DNA of 46,842 nucleotides, from contig JAKSBP010000161.1 in assembly GCA_022361035.1 (NCBI GenBank), forward strand, positions 1-46,842. The letters run 5' to 3'. Position 1 is the stretch's first letter; each line of letters begins with the position of its first letter. Of this stretch, positions 18,801-27,464 are shown in pieces. Origin of the DNA: Clostridia bacterium (GTDB taxonomy: Bacteria > Bacillota > Clostridia > Peptostreptococcales > Caminicellaceae). The position numbers were made by a program, and so were the translations under genes. The notes under the pieces are model-generated. The model ran no database searches and was not told the origin of the DNA. It saw only the letters and a list, made by a program, of their open reading frames with translations.

Positions 18801-19583
18801 CTAATTAAAACCAAGTAAAATATGTTTAATGATTAAGTTCCATCCATCAATCATGATAAAAAGTAAAATTTTAAAGGGTAATGAAATCATGACAGGTGGT
18901 AACATCATCATACCCATTGACATTAAAGTACTGGCAACTACCATATCTACAATGATAAAAGGTATAAATAATAGAAAACCTACTCCGAAACCAGTTTTAA
19001 GTTCACTAATAATAAATGCTGGAATTAAGGCCCTTGTAGGTATATCATCAAGTTTCTTAGGTGTTTCTTCACCAATGGTGTTTAAAAACAAAGCTACATC
19101 TTTTTGCCTTGTTTGCTTAAACATAAATTCCCTTAGAGGTTTAACTGCCTTTTCAGTTGCTTCCTCAAATGAAATTTCACCATCGGCATAGGGCTTAAGG
19201 GCATTATCATTAATCGAATCAAAGGTTGGAGCCATTATGAAAAAAGTTAAAAATAAAGCTAGTCCAATCAAAACTTGATTAGATGGGGTAGATTGCGTAG
19301 ATAAAGCCTTCCTTAAGAAGGATAATATTATTATTATCCTTGTAAAACTTGTTGTCATAATTAGGATCGATGGTGCTAATGCTAAAACTGTAAGTAGCAC
19401 AAGAATCTCTATACTGGTAGAAATCTCCTCGGGTCCTTCAGCCTCATCAATGTTTAAGCTTAGCCTAGGTATAGCAAATTCCGGCTCTGCATAAACAGAG
19501 AAATCATTGAAAAAAACAGAGAAACCACCTATGATAATTAATGCTGCTATTGTGAGGATAAAATATTTCAATATTTTATTCAT
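18801..19583 (-). CDS. fliP: Flagellar export gate protein FliP
   Basis: Core of the export pore, with FliQ and FliR. The 260-residue protein has an N-terminal signal-like helix (residues 6-30, ending near SVYAEPEF), as usual for FliP. Then come LAPSILIMTTSFTRIIIILS, RKALSTQSTPSNQVLIGLAL, ALIPAFIISELKTGFGVGF and MGMMMLPPVMISLPFK, all family signatures. The upstream gap to fliO is 196 nt, unusually long within this operon, and contains a CodY-box-like sequence. Confidence 0.98.
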   Translation of the reverse strand: MNKILKYFILTIAALIIIGGFSVFFNDFSVYAEPEFAIPRLSLNIDEAEGPEEISTSIEILVLLTVLALAPSILIMTTSFTRIIIILSFLRKALSTQSTPSNQVLIGLALFLTFFIMAPTFDSINDNALKPYADGEISFEEATEKAVKPLREFMFKQTRQKDVALFLNTIGEETPKKLDDIPTRALIPAFIISELKTGFGVGFLLFIPFIIVDMVVASTLMSMGMMMLPPVMISLPFKILLFIMIDGWNLIIKHILLGFN

Positions 19584-19779
19584 TTTTTCATCCTTATCTT
19601 TAATATAATTCTATAAATCACCTATATTAAAATCTCTGGAATAATGCTTGTATCCTTAAAATTCTAAAAATCCCATGGATATTTCCTTTTATTATTTAAT
19701 ATTTTCAAAGAAAAATATAGAAGTCTTCTTACTTTTTCTGAAAATTTTATTAAAGTTTAAAAGAAATTATCCTTACATA

Positions 19780-20103
19780 CTACTTATTTTTAAAATTTCT
19801 AAATTTTGAAAGCATTTCACTAAAGGAAATGTTTCTTTCCGATATATCTTTAATTTCCAACGAATCAATTTTATCAATCAATTTAACACCATTTTTACTT
19901 ATATATATAAGATAAAAATGTTTATCTAACTGTACTAAAATTAGGGATTTGTCTAACCCAAGGGGTAACCTTTCAATAAACTTAATGTTTCTGCTCAAAA
20001 TTCTTTGATTAAACCCACCAGAAACTAATCGAGTTGTAAAAAATGCTAAAACTATAATAAAAATAGAGGCAAACAATACTACAATAATATAATAGTTTGT
20101 CAT
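19780..20103 (-). CDS. fliO: Flagellar biosynthesis protein FliO
   Basis: A small membrane protein that assists FliP assembly. The 107 residues comprise one N-terminal helix (about 4-26), then a short cytoplasmic domain with RNIKFIERLPLGLDKSLILV, the characteristic FliO/FliZ strand pattern, and KHFYLIYISKNGVKLI. Position immediately upstream of fliP supports the call. It is shorter than Bacillus FliZ but within the clostridial range. Confidence 0.88.
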   Translation of the reverse strand: MTNYYIIVVLFASIFIIVLAFFTTRLVSGGFNQRILSRNIKFIERLPLGLDKSLILVQLDKHFYLIYISKNGVKLIDKIDSLEIKDISERNISFSEMLSKFRNFKNK

Positions 20104-20127
20104 TTATGTAGTTTTTCTCCCTTCCCC

Positions 20128-20490
20128 TTAACCAATAACCTTTTTAACGGCTTCAATAACTCTATCTGCTTGGAAAGGTTTAACTATAAAATCACGTGCT
20201 CCAGCTTGAATTGCTTCAATAACCATGGCTTGCTGTCCCATAGCAGAACACATAACTATTTTAGCATCGGGTGATAGTTTTTTAATCTCCTTAACTGCCT
20301 GAATACCATCAACTTCAGGCATGGTAATATCCATAATAACTAAATCAGGATTCAATTCCTTGTATTTTTCTATTGCCTTCTGCCCATTTTCCGCTTCTCC
20401 TAAAATTTCATACCCGTTTTTTGATAGAACGTCACGAATCATCATTCTCATAAATGCTGCGTCATCAACTATTAAAATTCCATTTCCCAT
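20128..20490 (-). CDS. cheY: Chemotaxis response regulator CheY
   Basis: A single receiver domain of 120 residues with Asp9 and Asp10 (VDDAAFMR), phospho-acceptor Asp54 (VIMDITMPEVDG), Ser82 and the lysine in DFIVKPF. It diffuses from CheA to the switch and is dephosphorylated by FliY and CheC, both encoded here. Lies between fliY and fliO, the usual Firmicute position. Confidence 0.97.
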   Translation of the reverse strand: MGNGILIVDDAAFMRMMIRDVLSKNGYEILGEAENGQKAIEKYKELNPDLVIMDITMPEVDGIQAVKEIKKLSPDAKIVMCSAMGQQAMVIEAIQAGARDFIVKPFQADRVIEAVKKVIG

Positions 20491-20519
20491 AATATTTCCT
20501 CCTCTTATCCTCTTATCAA

Positions 20520-21653
20520 CTAGAAATTCTTTATTCGTTTTTGTGGATTGATTATGTCAGTTATTCTAATACCATAATTTTCATCAACTACAACTACTTC
20601 ACCCTTCGCAATTTGCTTCCCATTTACAAGAATATCTAAGGACTCTCCCACTAATCTATCTAACTCTATAACAGTTCCAGGACCAAAATCAAGGATTTCA
20701 CTTATTTGTTTTACAGCTCTCCCCAACTCAACAGTTATACCTAAAGGTACATCCCTTATCAGATCTATGTCGCTACAAGAGTTATATACATCATTTGCCT
20801 CATCAAAACTTTCAAATTGTAAAGGTTTCACATTTACTCGATTATTACTGTCATTAGTGTTATTCATTCTATTATTTGAACTTACATTGCTAGTGTTACT
20901 ATTTGCTGATGATTTTTGGATGTTATCTTGCATTGAATCGATATCCTCCTCAGATAATGCTTCAACATCTGATTGCTCAAGATTTGGAATACTACCCATA
21001 TTTAATAGTGGTGCTACTAATCTCTTAGCGAATTCAATAGGAATAATCTGCATTATTTCGCTATCTATTAAATCACCAACGGTCATATTGAAAGCAATTC
21101 TTACAATTTTTTGATCTCCACTTAGTGAGGTGTTATCATACTGCTTATTTGCTAAATCAATTGAAAATGCATCTGGTGGAAATATATCAATTTTTGTACT
21201 AAACATTTCTGAAAGAGATGTACAGGAAGATCCAATCATCTGATTCATAGCCTCACCAATTGCACTTAAATGAATATCTGTTAAATCTGGAGAAACATTC
21301 CTTCCATCACCACCCATCATTAAATCAGTAATAATTTTTACATCTTCTTCATCTAGAACTAAAAGATTAAAGCCTTCAATTCCTTCTCTATACCTTATCA
21401 TAACTCCGACACTAGGTATAGTATAAAAATCTGATAATTCATCAAGTGTCGTCACTGAAACCTTAGGAGTAGTAATGGTAACTTTTTGACCTAGCAATGT
21501 GAATAGAGTAGTAGCAGATGTTCCCATGCTAATATTGCCCACTTCTCCTAAAGCATCTTTCTCATCATTAGATAAATTGTCACTCTCCTCAATATCAGAA
21601 GCTGTTCCCTTTAGTAAAGCATCTATTTCTTCTTGAGAAAGCATATCAGCCAT
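20520..21653 (-). CDS. fliY: Flagellar switch phosphatase FliY (CheC-FliN fusion)
   Basis: A 377-residue C-ring protein. The N-terminal LSQEEIDALLKG is the CheY-P binding peptide shared with FliM. The middle (about 30-220) is a CheC-type phosphatase domain with two active-site helices (LGEVGNISMGTSATTL and AIGEAMNQMIGSS). A low-complexity Ser/Asn linker (about 240-275) leads to the C-terminal FliN/SpoA domain (VPLGITVELGRAVKQISEIL). This fusion replaces a separate fliN, as in Bacillus and relatives. It overlaps fliM by 8 nt. Confidence 0.97.
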   Translation of the reverse strand: MADMLSQEEIDALLKGTASDIEESDNLSNDEKDALGEVGNISMGTSATTLFTLLGQKVTITTPKVSVTTLDELSDFYTIPSVGVMIRYREGIEGFNLLVLDEEDVKIITDLMMGGDGRNVSPDLTDIHLSAIGEAMNQMIGSSCTSLSEMFSTKIDIFPPDAFSIDLANKQYDNTSLSGDQKIVRIAFNMTVGDLIDSEIMQIIPIEFAKRLVAPLLNMGSIPNLEQSDVEALSEEDIDSMQDNIQKSSANSNTSNVSSNNRMNNTNDSNNRVNVKPLQFESFDEANDVYNSCSDIDLIRDVPLGITVELGRAVKQISEILDFGPGTVIELDRLVGESLDILVNGKQIAKGEVVVVDENYGIRITDIINPQKRIKNF

Positions 21654-22641
21654 TTAGATCATCTCCTTCAACAATAAAGTCACTAATTCTAATAGCAACT
21701 TTTTTCTTTTTAGTACCAGGTTTTGCAAGAAATTTTTGTTGATTGCCAACAATAACCCTTATATCCTCATGGATTTTTGTATCCAATGGTATAACATCAC
21801 CTGGTTGTAGATTTAAAAAATCACCTACAGAAATACTTGTACTACCTACAACTGCCTTAATATTTACAAAGGTCTTTTCCAAGCCCACTTTTATTGCGTC
21901 CTTCTCCTCATTGGTAATTTCCTTGTTATTACTTGAAAACCATAGTCTAGTACTTAATTGTGGAGCAATAGGCTCTAGGACAAAGTGGGGTATACATATA
22001 TTAATCAATCCTTCCACTTCACCAATTTTTATGCTAAGAGTTATTAGCGCTATGGTTTCATTTGGAGAAACGATTTGGGCAAATTGAGAATTCGTTTCAA
22101 TTTTTTCTAGGGATGGGTTTAATTCTATTATATTTTCCCAACACTCAATGAGCAACTTATTTATTTTTATAAGGACTCTTTTTAAAAGAGTTATTTCGAT
22201 TTCAGTAAAGTTACGAGCTTGTTTAGGTAATTTGCCGTTACCTCCTAAAACCCTTTCAATTATTGAAAATGCAATATCAGTAGAAACATCCATAATTACT
22301 TGGCCGTTTAAAGGTTCAAAGTCTATTATCCCCAATATAGCAGGGTCAGATATTGAGTTGCTAAACTCATGATATGTTAACTGTTCTACAGAAAGAACCT
22401 CTATCTGAATCAATGTCCTTAAATAGCCAGATAAAAAAGTATTTAATAGTCTTGAAAAATTTTCATGGATAATCTGAAGTGTACGTAATTGATCCTTGGC
22501 AAATTTATCAGGTCTTCTAAAATCATACTTTTTTACCTTTTTTTCAGTTGTTTCATCTTCAAATTCTTTAACGTCCACTTCACCTGTACTCAGTGCCTGT
22601 AACAGGTCATCAATTTCACTTTGGGACAAGACATCTGACAA
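21646..22641 (-). CDS. fliM: Flagellar motor switch protein FliM
   Basis: A 331-residue C-ring protein with the N-terminal CheY-binding peptide LSQSEIDDLLQAL, the middle domain starting near YDFRRPDKFAKDQLRTL, the GGxG-type turn RVLGGNGKLPKQARNFTEIE, and a C-terminal SpoA domain (QPGDVIPLDTKIHEDIRV). It starts with TTG (GGAGGTGA, 5 nt spacer, TTG), an unusual start that the ribosome binding site and family alignment both support. Overlaps fliY. Confidence 0.97.
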   Translation of the reverse strand: MSDVLSQSEIDDLLQALSTGEVDVKEFEDETTEKKVKKYDFRRPDKFAKDQLRTLQIIHENFSRLLNTFLSGYLRTLIQIEVLSVEQLTYHEFSNSISDPAILGIIDFEPLNGQVIMDVSTDIAFSIIERVLGGNGKLPKQARNFTEIEITLLKRVLIKINKLLIECWENIIELNPSLEKIETNSQFAQIVSPNETIALITLSIKIGEVEGLINICIPHFVLEPIAPQLSTRLWFSSNNKEITNEEKDAIKVGLEKTFVNIKAVVGSTSISVGDFLNLQPGDVIPLDTKIHEDIRVIVGNQQKFLAKPGTKKKKVAIRISDFIVEGDDLNG

Positions 22642-22658
22642 TTACGTCACCTCCAATA

Positions 22659-23069
22659 CTATTGGATTATAAATTCTGTAAAATATATGTTGGAAACATC
22701 GCTAGATTCTGCTATTTCTATTATCTTTTGTTGAACATCCTTTCTTGTGCTCTGCTGCCCTTCTTTTCCAGATAATTCTTCTAAGGTTTTACTTCTCAGA
22801 AGTTCAAGAACATCATTTGAAATCTTGGCCTTACTTTTATTTAGAGTTTCAATAAGCTCGCTATCTGTATATTCTACCGTAATATTGATTTTCAAAATAC
22901 TGTCACTTTCTTTTATGTTTGTGTACATCTCCTCAAGTTTGAACTCATAGTACTCAACTTTTTCCCTTCCCCCATTATTTCTAGAAATAAGAAGGAAAAC
23001 CAATGAAAAAATTAAAACTAAAACCAGTAAGCCAACTAGACTAAGCAATACAACCTTTTTTACTGTCAT
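22659..23069 (-). CDS. fliL: Flagellar basal body-associated protein FliL
   Basis: A 136-residue single-pass membrane protein (helix about 7-30, VVLLSLVGLLVLVLIFSLVF) with a stomatin-like periplasmic part ending in SSDVSNIYFTEFIIQ, the usual FliL C-terminus. It supports stator function. The start is the ATG at 23069 (MTVKKVV), with GAGGAG 8 nt upstream; the frame from 23111 adds 14 residues without a ribosome binding site. Confidence 0.92.
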   Translation of the reverse strand: MTVKKVVLLSLVGLLVLVLIFSLVFLLISRNNGGREKVEYYEFKLEEMYTNIKESDSILKINITVEYTDSELIETLNKSKAKISNDVLELLRSKTLEELSGKEGQQSTRKDVQQKIIEIAESSDVSNIYFTEFIIQ

Positions 23070-23179
23070 AACATTGTCTCCTCTATATGTATTTAAAAAT
23101 TTAGCTTTCAACCTATCAAGCCATATCTATAAACCTACCTCTAAGGCTTTACATAGTATTGAAATTGAATTTTAAAAAA

Positions 23180-23932
23180 TTAATAGCTAGGTTCACTCTT
23201 TTGATAGTTTGAATTTAATATTACTATATCTACTCTTCTATTTTTAGCCTTGTTTTCAGTAGTATCATTAGGGGCAACGGGGTGATATTGACTATACCCC
23301 GATACAGACATATTTTCAGGGGTCATATTTGTTTCTTCTATAAAAAATCTTGCTACATTTACTGCCCTTATAGTAGACAATTCCCAATTTGTAGGAAATC
23401 TTCTGCTATTTTTTATTGGGTCTGAATCAGTATGTCCTTCTACACGAATAAACTTATCAGAAAACTGATTCTGTTTAAGTAAATCGGCTATAAAAGTTAA
23501 AGTTTTTTTAGCCTGTAGTTTTAATTCTGCTCTACCTGAATCAAACAGGACATTATCGTCGAATCTCAGTAAAAGGCCCCTTCGATTAAGCTCCACCATG
23601 ATCTGACTTTCAAGGTTATTTTCCTTCAAATGGTCCTCAAAGCTCTCCTTTAATGCCTTGAGCTGAGTAAATTCTCTTACATTGGATGTAATAGTCTCCT
23701 TAAGGGCAGCATTATTTATAAGCTCTGTATCATTTAAGGTTTCTCCACCACGCATAACACCTGTAGACCCTTGGAAAGATTCCATTATAACTTGAAATTT
23801 TTTTGCATCTATTTCAGAAAACGCAAATAAGAGAACGAAAAAACATAGTAACAACGTCATCATATCGCCATAGGTGGTCATGTAGTCAACTATTCCACCG
23901 GATTCTTGTTCTTGAGGTCTTCTTCTACTCAT
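23180..23932 (-). CDS. motB: Flagellar stator protein MotB
   Basis: A 250-residue protein with one membrane helix carrying the proton-binding Asp23 (YGDMMTLLLCFFVLLFAF), a plug/linker region, and a C-terminal OmpA-like peptidoglycan-binding domain (VEGHTDSDPIKNSRRFPTN, NRRVDIVI). Overlaps motA by 8 nt. Whether the stator uses H+ or Na+ cannot be decided reliably by eye. Confidence 0.97.
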   Translation of the reverse strand: MSRRRPQEQESGGIVDYMTTYGDMMTLLLCFFVLLFAFSEIDAKKFQVIMESFQGSTGVMRGGETLNDTELINNAALKETITSNVREFTQLKALKESFEDHLKENNLESQIMVELNRRGLLLRFDDNVLFDSGRAELKLQAKKTLTFIADLLKQNQFSDKFIRVEGHTDSDPIKNSRRFPTNWELSTIRAVNVARFFIEETNMTPENMSVSGYSQYHPVAPNDTTENKAKNRRVDIVILNSNYQKSEPSY

Positions 23933-24719
23933 TTGTCACTGCCCCCATCTCCTCTTGATTAGCTAGTAATCTGCGGATTGAAGGGGATAGGAAAGCCTTT
24001 AACTTTTCTTCAATAATTCTAGGAGTTTCACCTGCTTGAATGGAAAGCAATCCCTCAATCATGATTTCCTTAATCAAGACTTCTTCCTTGCTTCTAAGCT
24101 TTAATTTTCTTGCAAGGGGAACACATATTAAATTCGCATAAAGAGTACCATACAGGGTTGTAATTAAAGCTACTGCCATACCAGGTCCAATGGTTGAAGG
24201 ATCGTCAAGTTGTTTAAGCATTGCAACTAATCCAATCAAGGTTCCAATCATACCAAAGGCTGGAGACAGAGAAGCCATAGTGTCAAAAATACCCTTTCCC
24301 TCATTATGTCTCTCCTCTAAAAAGGCGATTTCGGTTTCTAGTATGTTTTTAACTAACTCAGGGTCAGTACCGTCAACTATAAGCATAACCCCTTTTTGTA
24401 AGAAGTCATCGTTTATGTCTTCAACGGCTTCTTCTAAAGCTAACAGACCTTCTCTTCGAGCTATGTTTGCCAAATTTACAATCTTGCTGATAATCATACC
24501 AGTTTCAAATGTATTGTTTGAGAAAGCCTTTCTTACAACACTAAAGGCAGAAAGAACCTTTTTTAGTGGAAAGGCAATAAAAATAGCCGCAAAGGTTCCA
24601 CCAAAAACAATCAATACTGAGGGCGGATTCCAAAACCAGACCAATTTACCTGCATCTAAAATCCCCCATAAAATAAGAATAACACCAGATATCAATCCTA
24701 AAATCGTTGCTAAATCCAA
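23925..24719 (-). CDS. motA: Flagellar stator protein MotA
   Basis: A 264-residue protein with four membrane helices. Helix 1-2 region: LISGVILILWGILDAGKL and VLIVFGGTFAAIFIAFPL. Helices 3-4 contain SPAFGMIGTLIGLVAMLKQL and AVALITTLYGTLYANLI with the conserved prolines. The cytoplasmic loop carries the charged segment that contacts FliG. It pairs with the overlapping motB and follows flbD by 3 nt. Confidence 0.97.
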   Translation of the reverse strand: MDLATILGLISGVILILWGILDAGKLVWFWNPPSVLIVFGGTFAAIFIAFPLKKVLSAFSVVRKAFSNNTFETGMIISKIVNLANIARREGLLALEEAVEDINDDFLQKGVMLIVDGTDPELVKNILETEIAFLEERHNEGKGIFDTMASLSPAFGMIGTLIGLVAMLKQLDDPSTIGPGMAVALITTLYGTLYANLICVPLARKLKLRSKEEVLIKEIMIEGLLSIQAGETPRIIEEKLKAFLSPSIRRLLANQEEMGAVTNE

Positions 24720-24722
24720 TGA

Positions 24723-24944
24723 CTACACCTCATTTCTATGATATTTTATAGTGGGGTAATCCTTTCCAAAGACCTTTTTCTTATATTCTATTATCTTGAC
24801 AATAACCTCGTCAATACTTTCCGCTACGACAATTTTTTTTCCAGTAGTCATTGATATTACTGTATTTGGTGTAGCTTCAACAAACTCAATCAAATCACAG
24901 TTGACAGCAAAGGTCTTCCCATTAAGTCTAGATACATATATCAT
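24723..24944 (-). CDS. flbD: FlbD family flagellar protein
   Basis: A 73-residue protein beginning MIYVSRLNGKTFAVNCDLIE and containing EATPNTVISMTTGKKIVVAE, the FlbD/SwrD signature. The B. subtilis counterpart (SwrD) raises motor power by helping the stator, consistent with its position right before motA. Soluble, with no membrane segment. Confidence 0.93.
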   Translation of the reverse strand: MIYVSRLNGKTFAVNCDLIEFVEATPNTVISMTTGKKIVVAESIDEVIVKIIEYKKKVFGKDYPTIKYHRNEV

Positions 24945-24970
24945 TTAAAACCACCCTTTGTTATCTATCA

Positions 24971-24991
24971 CCTGGGCTAAAAAAGCCCAGG
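24971..24991 (-). other. Strong intercistronic hairpin, flgE-flbD
   Basis: CCTGGGCT and AGCCCAGG form a perfect GC-rich 8-bp stem with a 5-nt A/T loop in the 109-nt gap after flgE. On either strand it lacks a proper U-tract. It is the most GC-rich hairpin inside the operon and may limit or stabilise the hook-gene messages relative to motor genes; the role is inference. Confidence 0.55.
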
Positions 24992-25053
24992 CAATATTTA
25001 AAATAAATTTCTCTAAAAAACTAGGGTAAATATATACAGAAAGCTTTCATCTA

Positions 25054-26568
25054 TTATCTCTTAAGGTTTACAAGCTCTTGAATCATTTCATCGGTGGTAG
25101 TGATTACCCTGGAGTTCGCTTGGTAACCCCTTTGAGTCGTTATCATCGTAGTAAACTCTTGAGCTAAATCTACGTTAGACATTTCAAGTCTAGCAGACTG
25201 TACTTCAGCAAATCCACCGCTTCCAGGTGTACCGATAGATGCAGTACCTGAGTTAGAAGTCCTAATAAATAAATTGTCTTGGGTTTTTTGAAGTCCAGCT
25301 GAATTTTTAAACTTTGCTAATGCAATTTGTCCTATAGGTGATTTTTGACCATTTGTAAATACAGCCATTATCTCACCATTTGTCCCAATATTATAGGTGC
25401 TAAGTTTACCCTGCTTATATCCAGTTAAAGCAGCAAGATTCATAGTAGTATCATCTGTTGAATACTGCTTCAATAAAGCATCACCCTTTTCGTCCTGAAA
25501 GGATAAATTAAAGTTAAAGGTGCCTGCACCATTTGCAAAACCTCCAGGCTGAGAAAGTTCAATGTTTACTCTTGACAGGTCAACATTCCCCCCTGTAAAA
25601 GTTACGTCTGTAATTACTGTGTCTGTAACTGCACCTGCCACACCATCTAAAAGAATTTCATCACTACCAGTTATGGACTCAATTACCAAATCCCATTCAT
25701 TTGGTAGAATTGCCTCTGATATATCGGGATTATTCTCATCAGCAAAGTTTTCAGAAGTGAATTGCTCAGTATTCCAGTCATAAACAAAATCTGGTTCCCT
25801 GAATTTTCTTCTAAAGGTCAACTTTAGTTCATGCTCTCCTCCCAGCTCATCATAAACTGTTACATAGTAACTATCTGTTCTCAAATTTTCTGCCGAAATC
25901 AACCACTCATCTGCAGTACCATCACCATCAGTATCCTTTGCAGTAACACTAGAATCTAAACCTAAATCGGCATTTATGGTTCCTGTAACGCTAACATCCC
26001 TTTCTGTAGATGGTCCTAGAGGAGCAGCAGCGGCATAGGGATTTGAAACACCAGTAACTTGAGCGGGAAAGGTCATAGCATTTGAAATAACAAGCCCCTC
26101 TAAACTAGTTCCATATTTAGGATTTTCACCTATAGTATCTTCTTCAACCCTGTATCCAAGAACTCTATAGCCTCCAAGGTTAAGATTTCCAGTATTGTCA
26201 AGGGTAAAGGCCCCTAGCCTTGTATAGCTTCTATTTAAAAAGCTTGCATCATCGGAAACAATAAAGAATCCATCGCCATTTATCATTACATCCGTTGGCA
26301 CATCGGTTCTATCGGGAGTACCTCTTGTATGAATTGTATCTATTGCCCCTATACTTACTCCCAATCCGACCTGCTGAGGATTTGTACCACTTCTGCCTCC
26401 TTGAGAGGATGAAGCCCCTCTAAGAGTCTGGCTCAATACATCGTTAAATGTAACTCTACTGCCCTTAAATCCATGGGTGTTTACATTTGAAATATTATTA
26501 CCAATAACATCCATCTTCGCCTGATGTGCCTTAAGGGCAGAAACAGCCGAATTCATTGATCTCATCAT
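25054..26568 (-). CDS. flgE: Flagellar hook protein FlgE
   Basis: A 504-residue hook subunit. The N-terminal D0 region MNSAVSALKAHQAKMDVIGN with NISNVNTHGFKGSRVTF and the C-terminal ARLEMSNVDLAQEFTTMI with TTQRGYQANSRVITTTDEM are the rod/hook family signatures. The central domains contain an acidic DKD-type stretch (TAKDTDGDGTADEWLIS). Gene position after flgD and the TIGR02530-like gene fits hook, not rod. Start ATG after AGGAGG. Confidence 0.96.
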   Translation of the reverse strand: MMRSMNSAVSALKAHQAKMDVIGNNISNVNTHGFKGSRVTFNDVLSQTLRGASSSQGGRSGTNPQQVGLGVSIGAIDTIHTRGTPDRTDVPTDVMINGDGFFIVSDDASFLNRSYTRLGAFTLDNTGNLNLGGYRVLGYRVEEDTIGENPKYGTSLEGLVISNAMTFPAQVTGVSNPYAAAAPLGPSTERDVSVTGTINADLGLDSSVTAKDTDGDGTADEWLISAENLRTDSYYVTVYDELGGEHELKLTFRRKFREPDFVYDWNTEQFTSENFADENNPDISEAILPNEWDLVIESITGSDEILLDGVAGAVTDTVITDVTFTGGNVDLSRVNIELSQPGGFANGAGTFNFNLSFQDEKGDALLKQYSTDDTTMNLAALTGYKQGKLSTYNIGTNGEIMAVFTNGQKSPIGQIALAKFKNSAGLQKTQDNLFIRTSNSGTASIGTPGSGGFAEVQSARLEMSNVDLAQEFTTMITTQRGYQANSRVITTTDEMIQELVNLKR

Positions 26569-26649
26569 GGTTAATGACCTCCTTTTGTTTTGCCATAATC
26601 AATCTTTTCTGTCAGTCAAAGATTAAAAGCCTCCTGTGGAAGGTCCAGC

Positions 26650-27030
26650 TTATACGATTACGGCTCCATCTATATTCGTAAAAACATTCTCCTTTAGCTG
26701 CTCATTAGTTGCAGCAGTAATAATTGTTCTATTCTTTACACTTGCAATAAATGCTTTATCATCCATGAGGATTAAAGCTTCGTCAACACCCTTTTCTTCG
26801 GCTTTTTCAATAGCTCCATTTATCTTACCTATATCTGTCTTAGATAAGTTAATATTTCTGACTCTCAGCCTCTCTAAAGCATGCTTAGAAAATTTAATTT
26901 CTTCCTTTTTACTAATCCCATCCAATACTTCCTGAAAGGACTTCTTGGGAGCAGTAAAATTTGAACCAGTTTTATTAGGGGTGCTGTTTGGATTAACTAT
27001 TAAATTCCTATTAAATCCTACTCTATTCAA
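26650..27030 (-). CDS. Flagellar operon protein, TIGR02530-like
   Basis: A 126-residue protein resembling the conserved small protein found between flgD and flgE in Firmicutes: KFSKHALERLRVRNINLSKT, a KAEEKGVDEALILMDDKAFI core, and the ending VKNRTIITAATNEQL with KENVFTNIDGAVIV. Its function is not established; context suggests a hook-assembly accessory. I take the TTG at 27030 as start because GGAGG lies 7 nt upstream; an in-frame GTG at 27060 would add 10 residues and overlap the flgD stop. Confidence 0.9.
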   Translation of the reverse strand: MNRVGFNRNLIVNPNSTPNKTGSNFTAPKKSFQEVLDGISKKEEIKFSKHALERLRVRNINLSKTDIGKINGAIEKAEEKGVDEALILMDDKAFIASVKNRTIITAATNEQLKENVFTNIDGAVIV

Positions 27031-27056
27031 GCATTCACCTCCCTTTGTAGCTTGAA

Positions 27057-27452
27057 TCACCCATTATTATCTTGACCATAGCCCTCTAAGGCCTTATTTA
27101 ACTTAATCAGTTCATTGATAATCTTCACATCATTATCTATGGATTGCTCCTGATTATCATTTAGCTCCTTAAGGAATTGACCCTGGACCATAATAGATTC
27201 ATTTATCACCTGCAATAATACGCTGTTCAATTCCATAGTCTCATTTAGCTCTTGCATTTCCTCTAAAGAGCTAAATTGAGCAAGCTGTGCAATGAATTCC
27301 TTGTCCTCTATTGGATTTAAAGGATCTTGATTGCTAAGCTGAGCAGTTAAAAGATTTAAAAAAGTATCTTTACCAAGCTGACTACTAGAGCTTTCATAGA
27401 TGTTAGTGCTCTGAGCATTTGAATAGCTATTTATACCAGTAACATCAGACAT
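27057..27452 (-). CDS. flgD: Hook assembly scaffold protein FlgD (short form)
   Basis: Hook-cap protein that guides FlgE assembly. The conserved N-terminal domain is clear: [20 protein letters not shown] followed by [20 protein letters not shown]. At 131 residues it lacks the C-terminal Ig-like/FnIII domain of enteric FlgD and is the short form common in Clostridia. Stop TGA overlaps the alternative GTG of the next gene. Confidence 0.95.
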   Translation of the reverse strand: MSDVTGINSYSNAQSTNIYESSSSQLGKDTFLNLLTAQLSNQDPLNPIEDKEFIAQLAQFSSLEEMQELNETMELNSVLLQVINESIMVQGQFLKELNDNQEQSIDNDVKIINELIKLNKALEGYGQDNNG

Positions 27453-27464
27453 TTTCTGTTCCCC

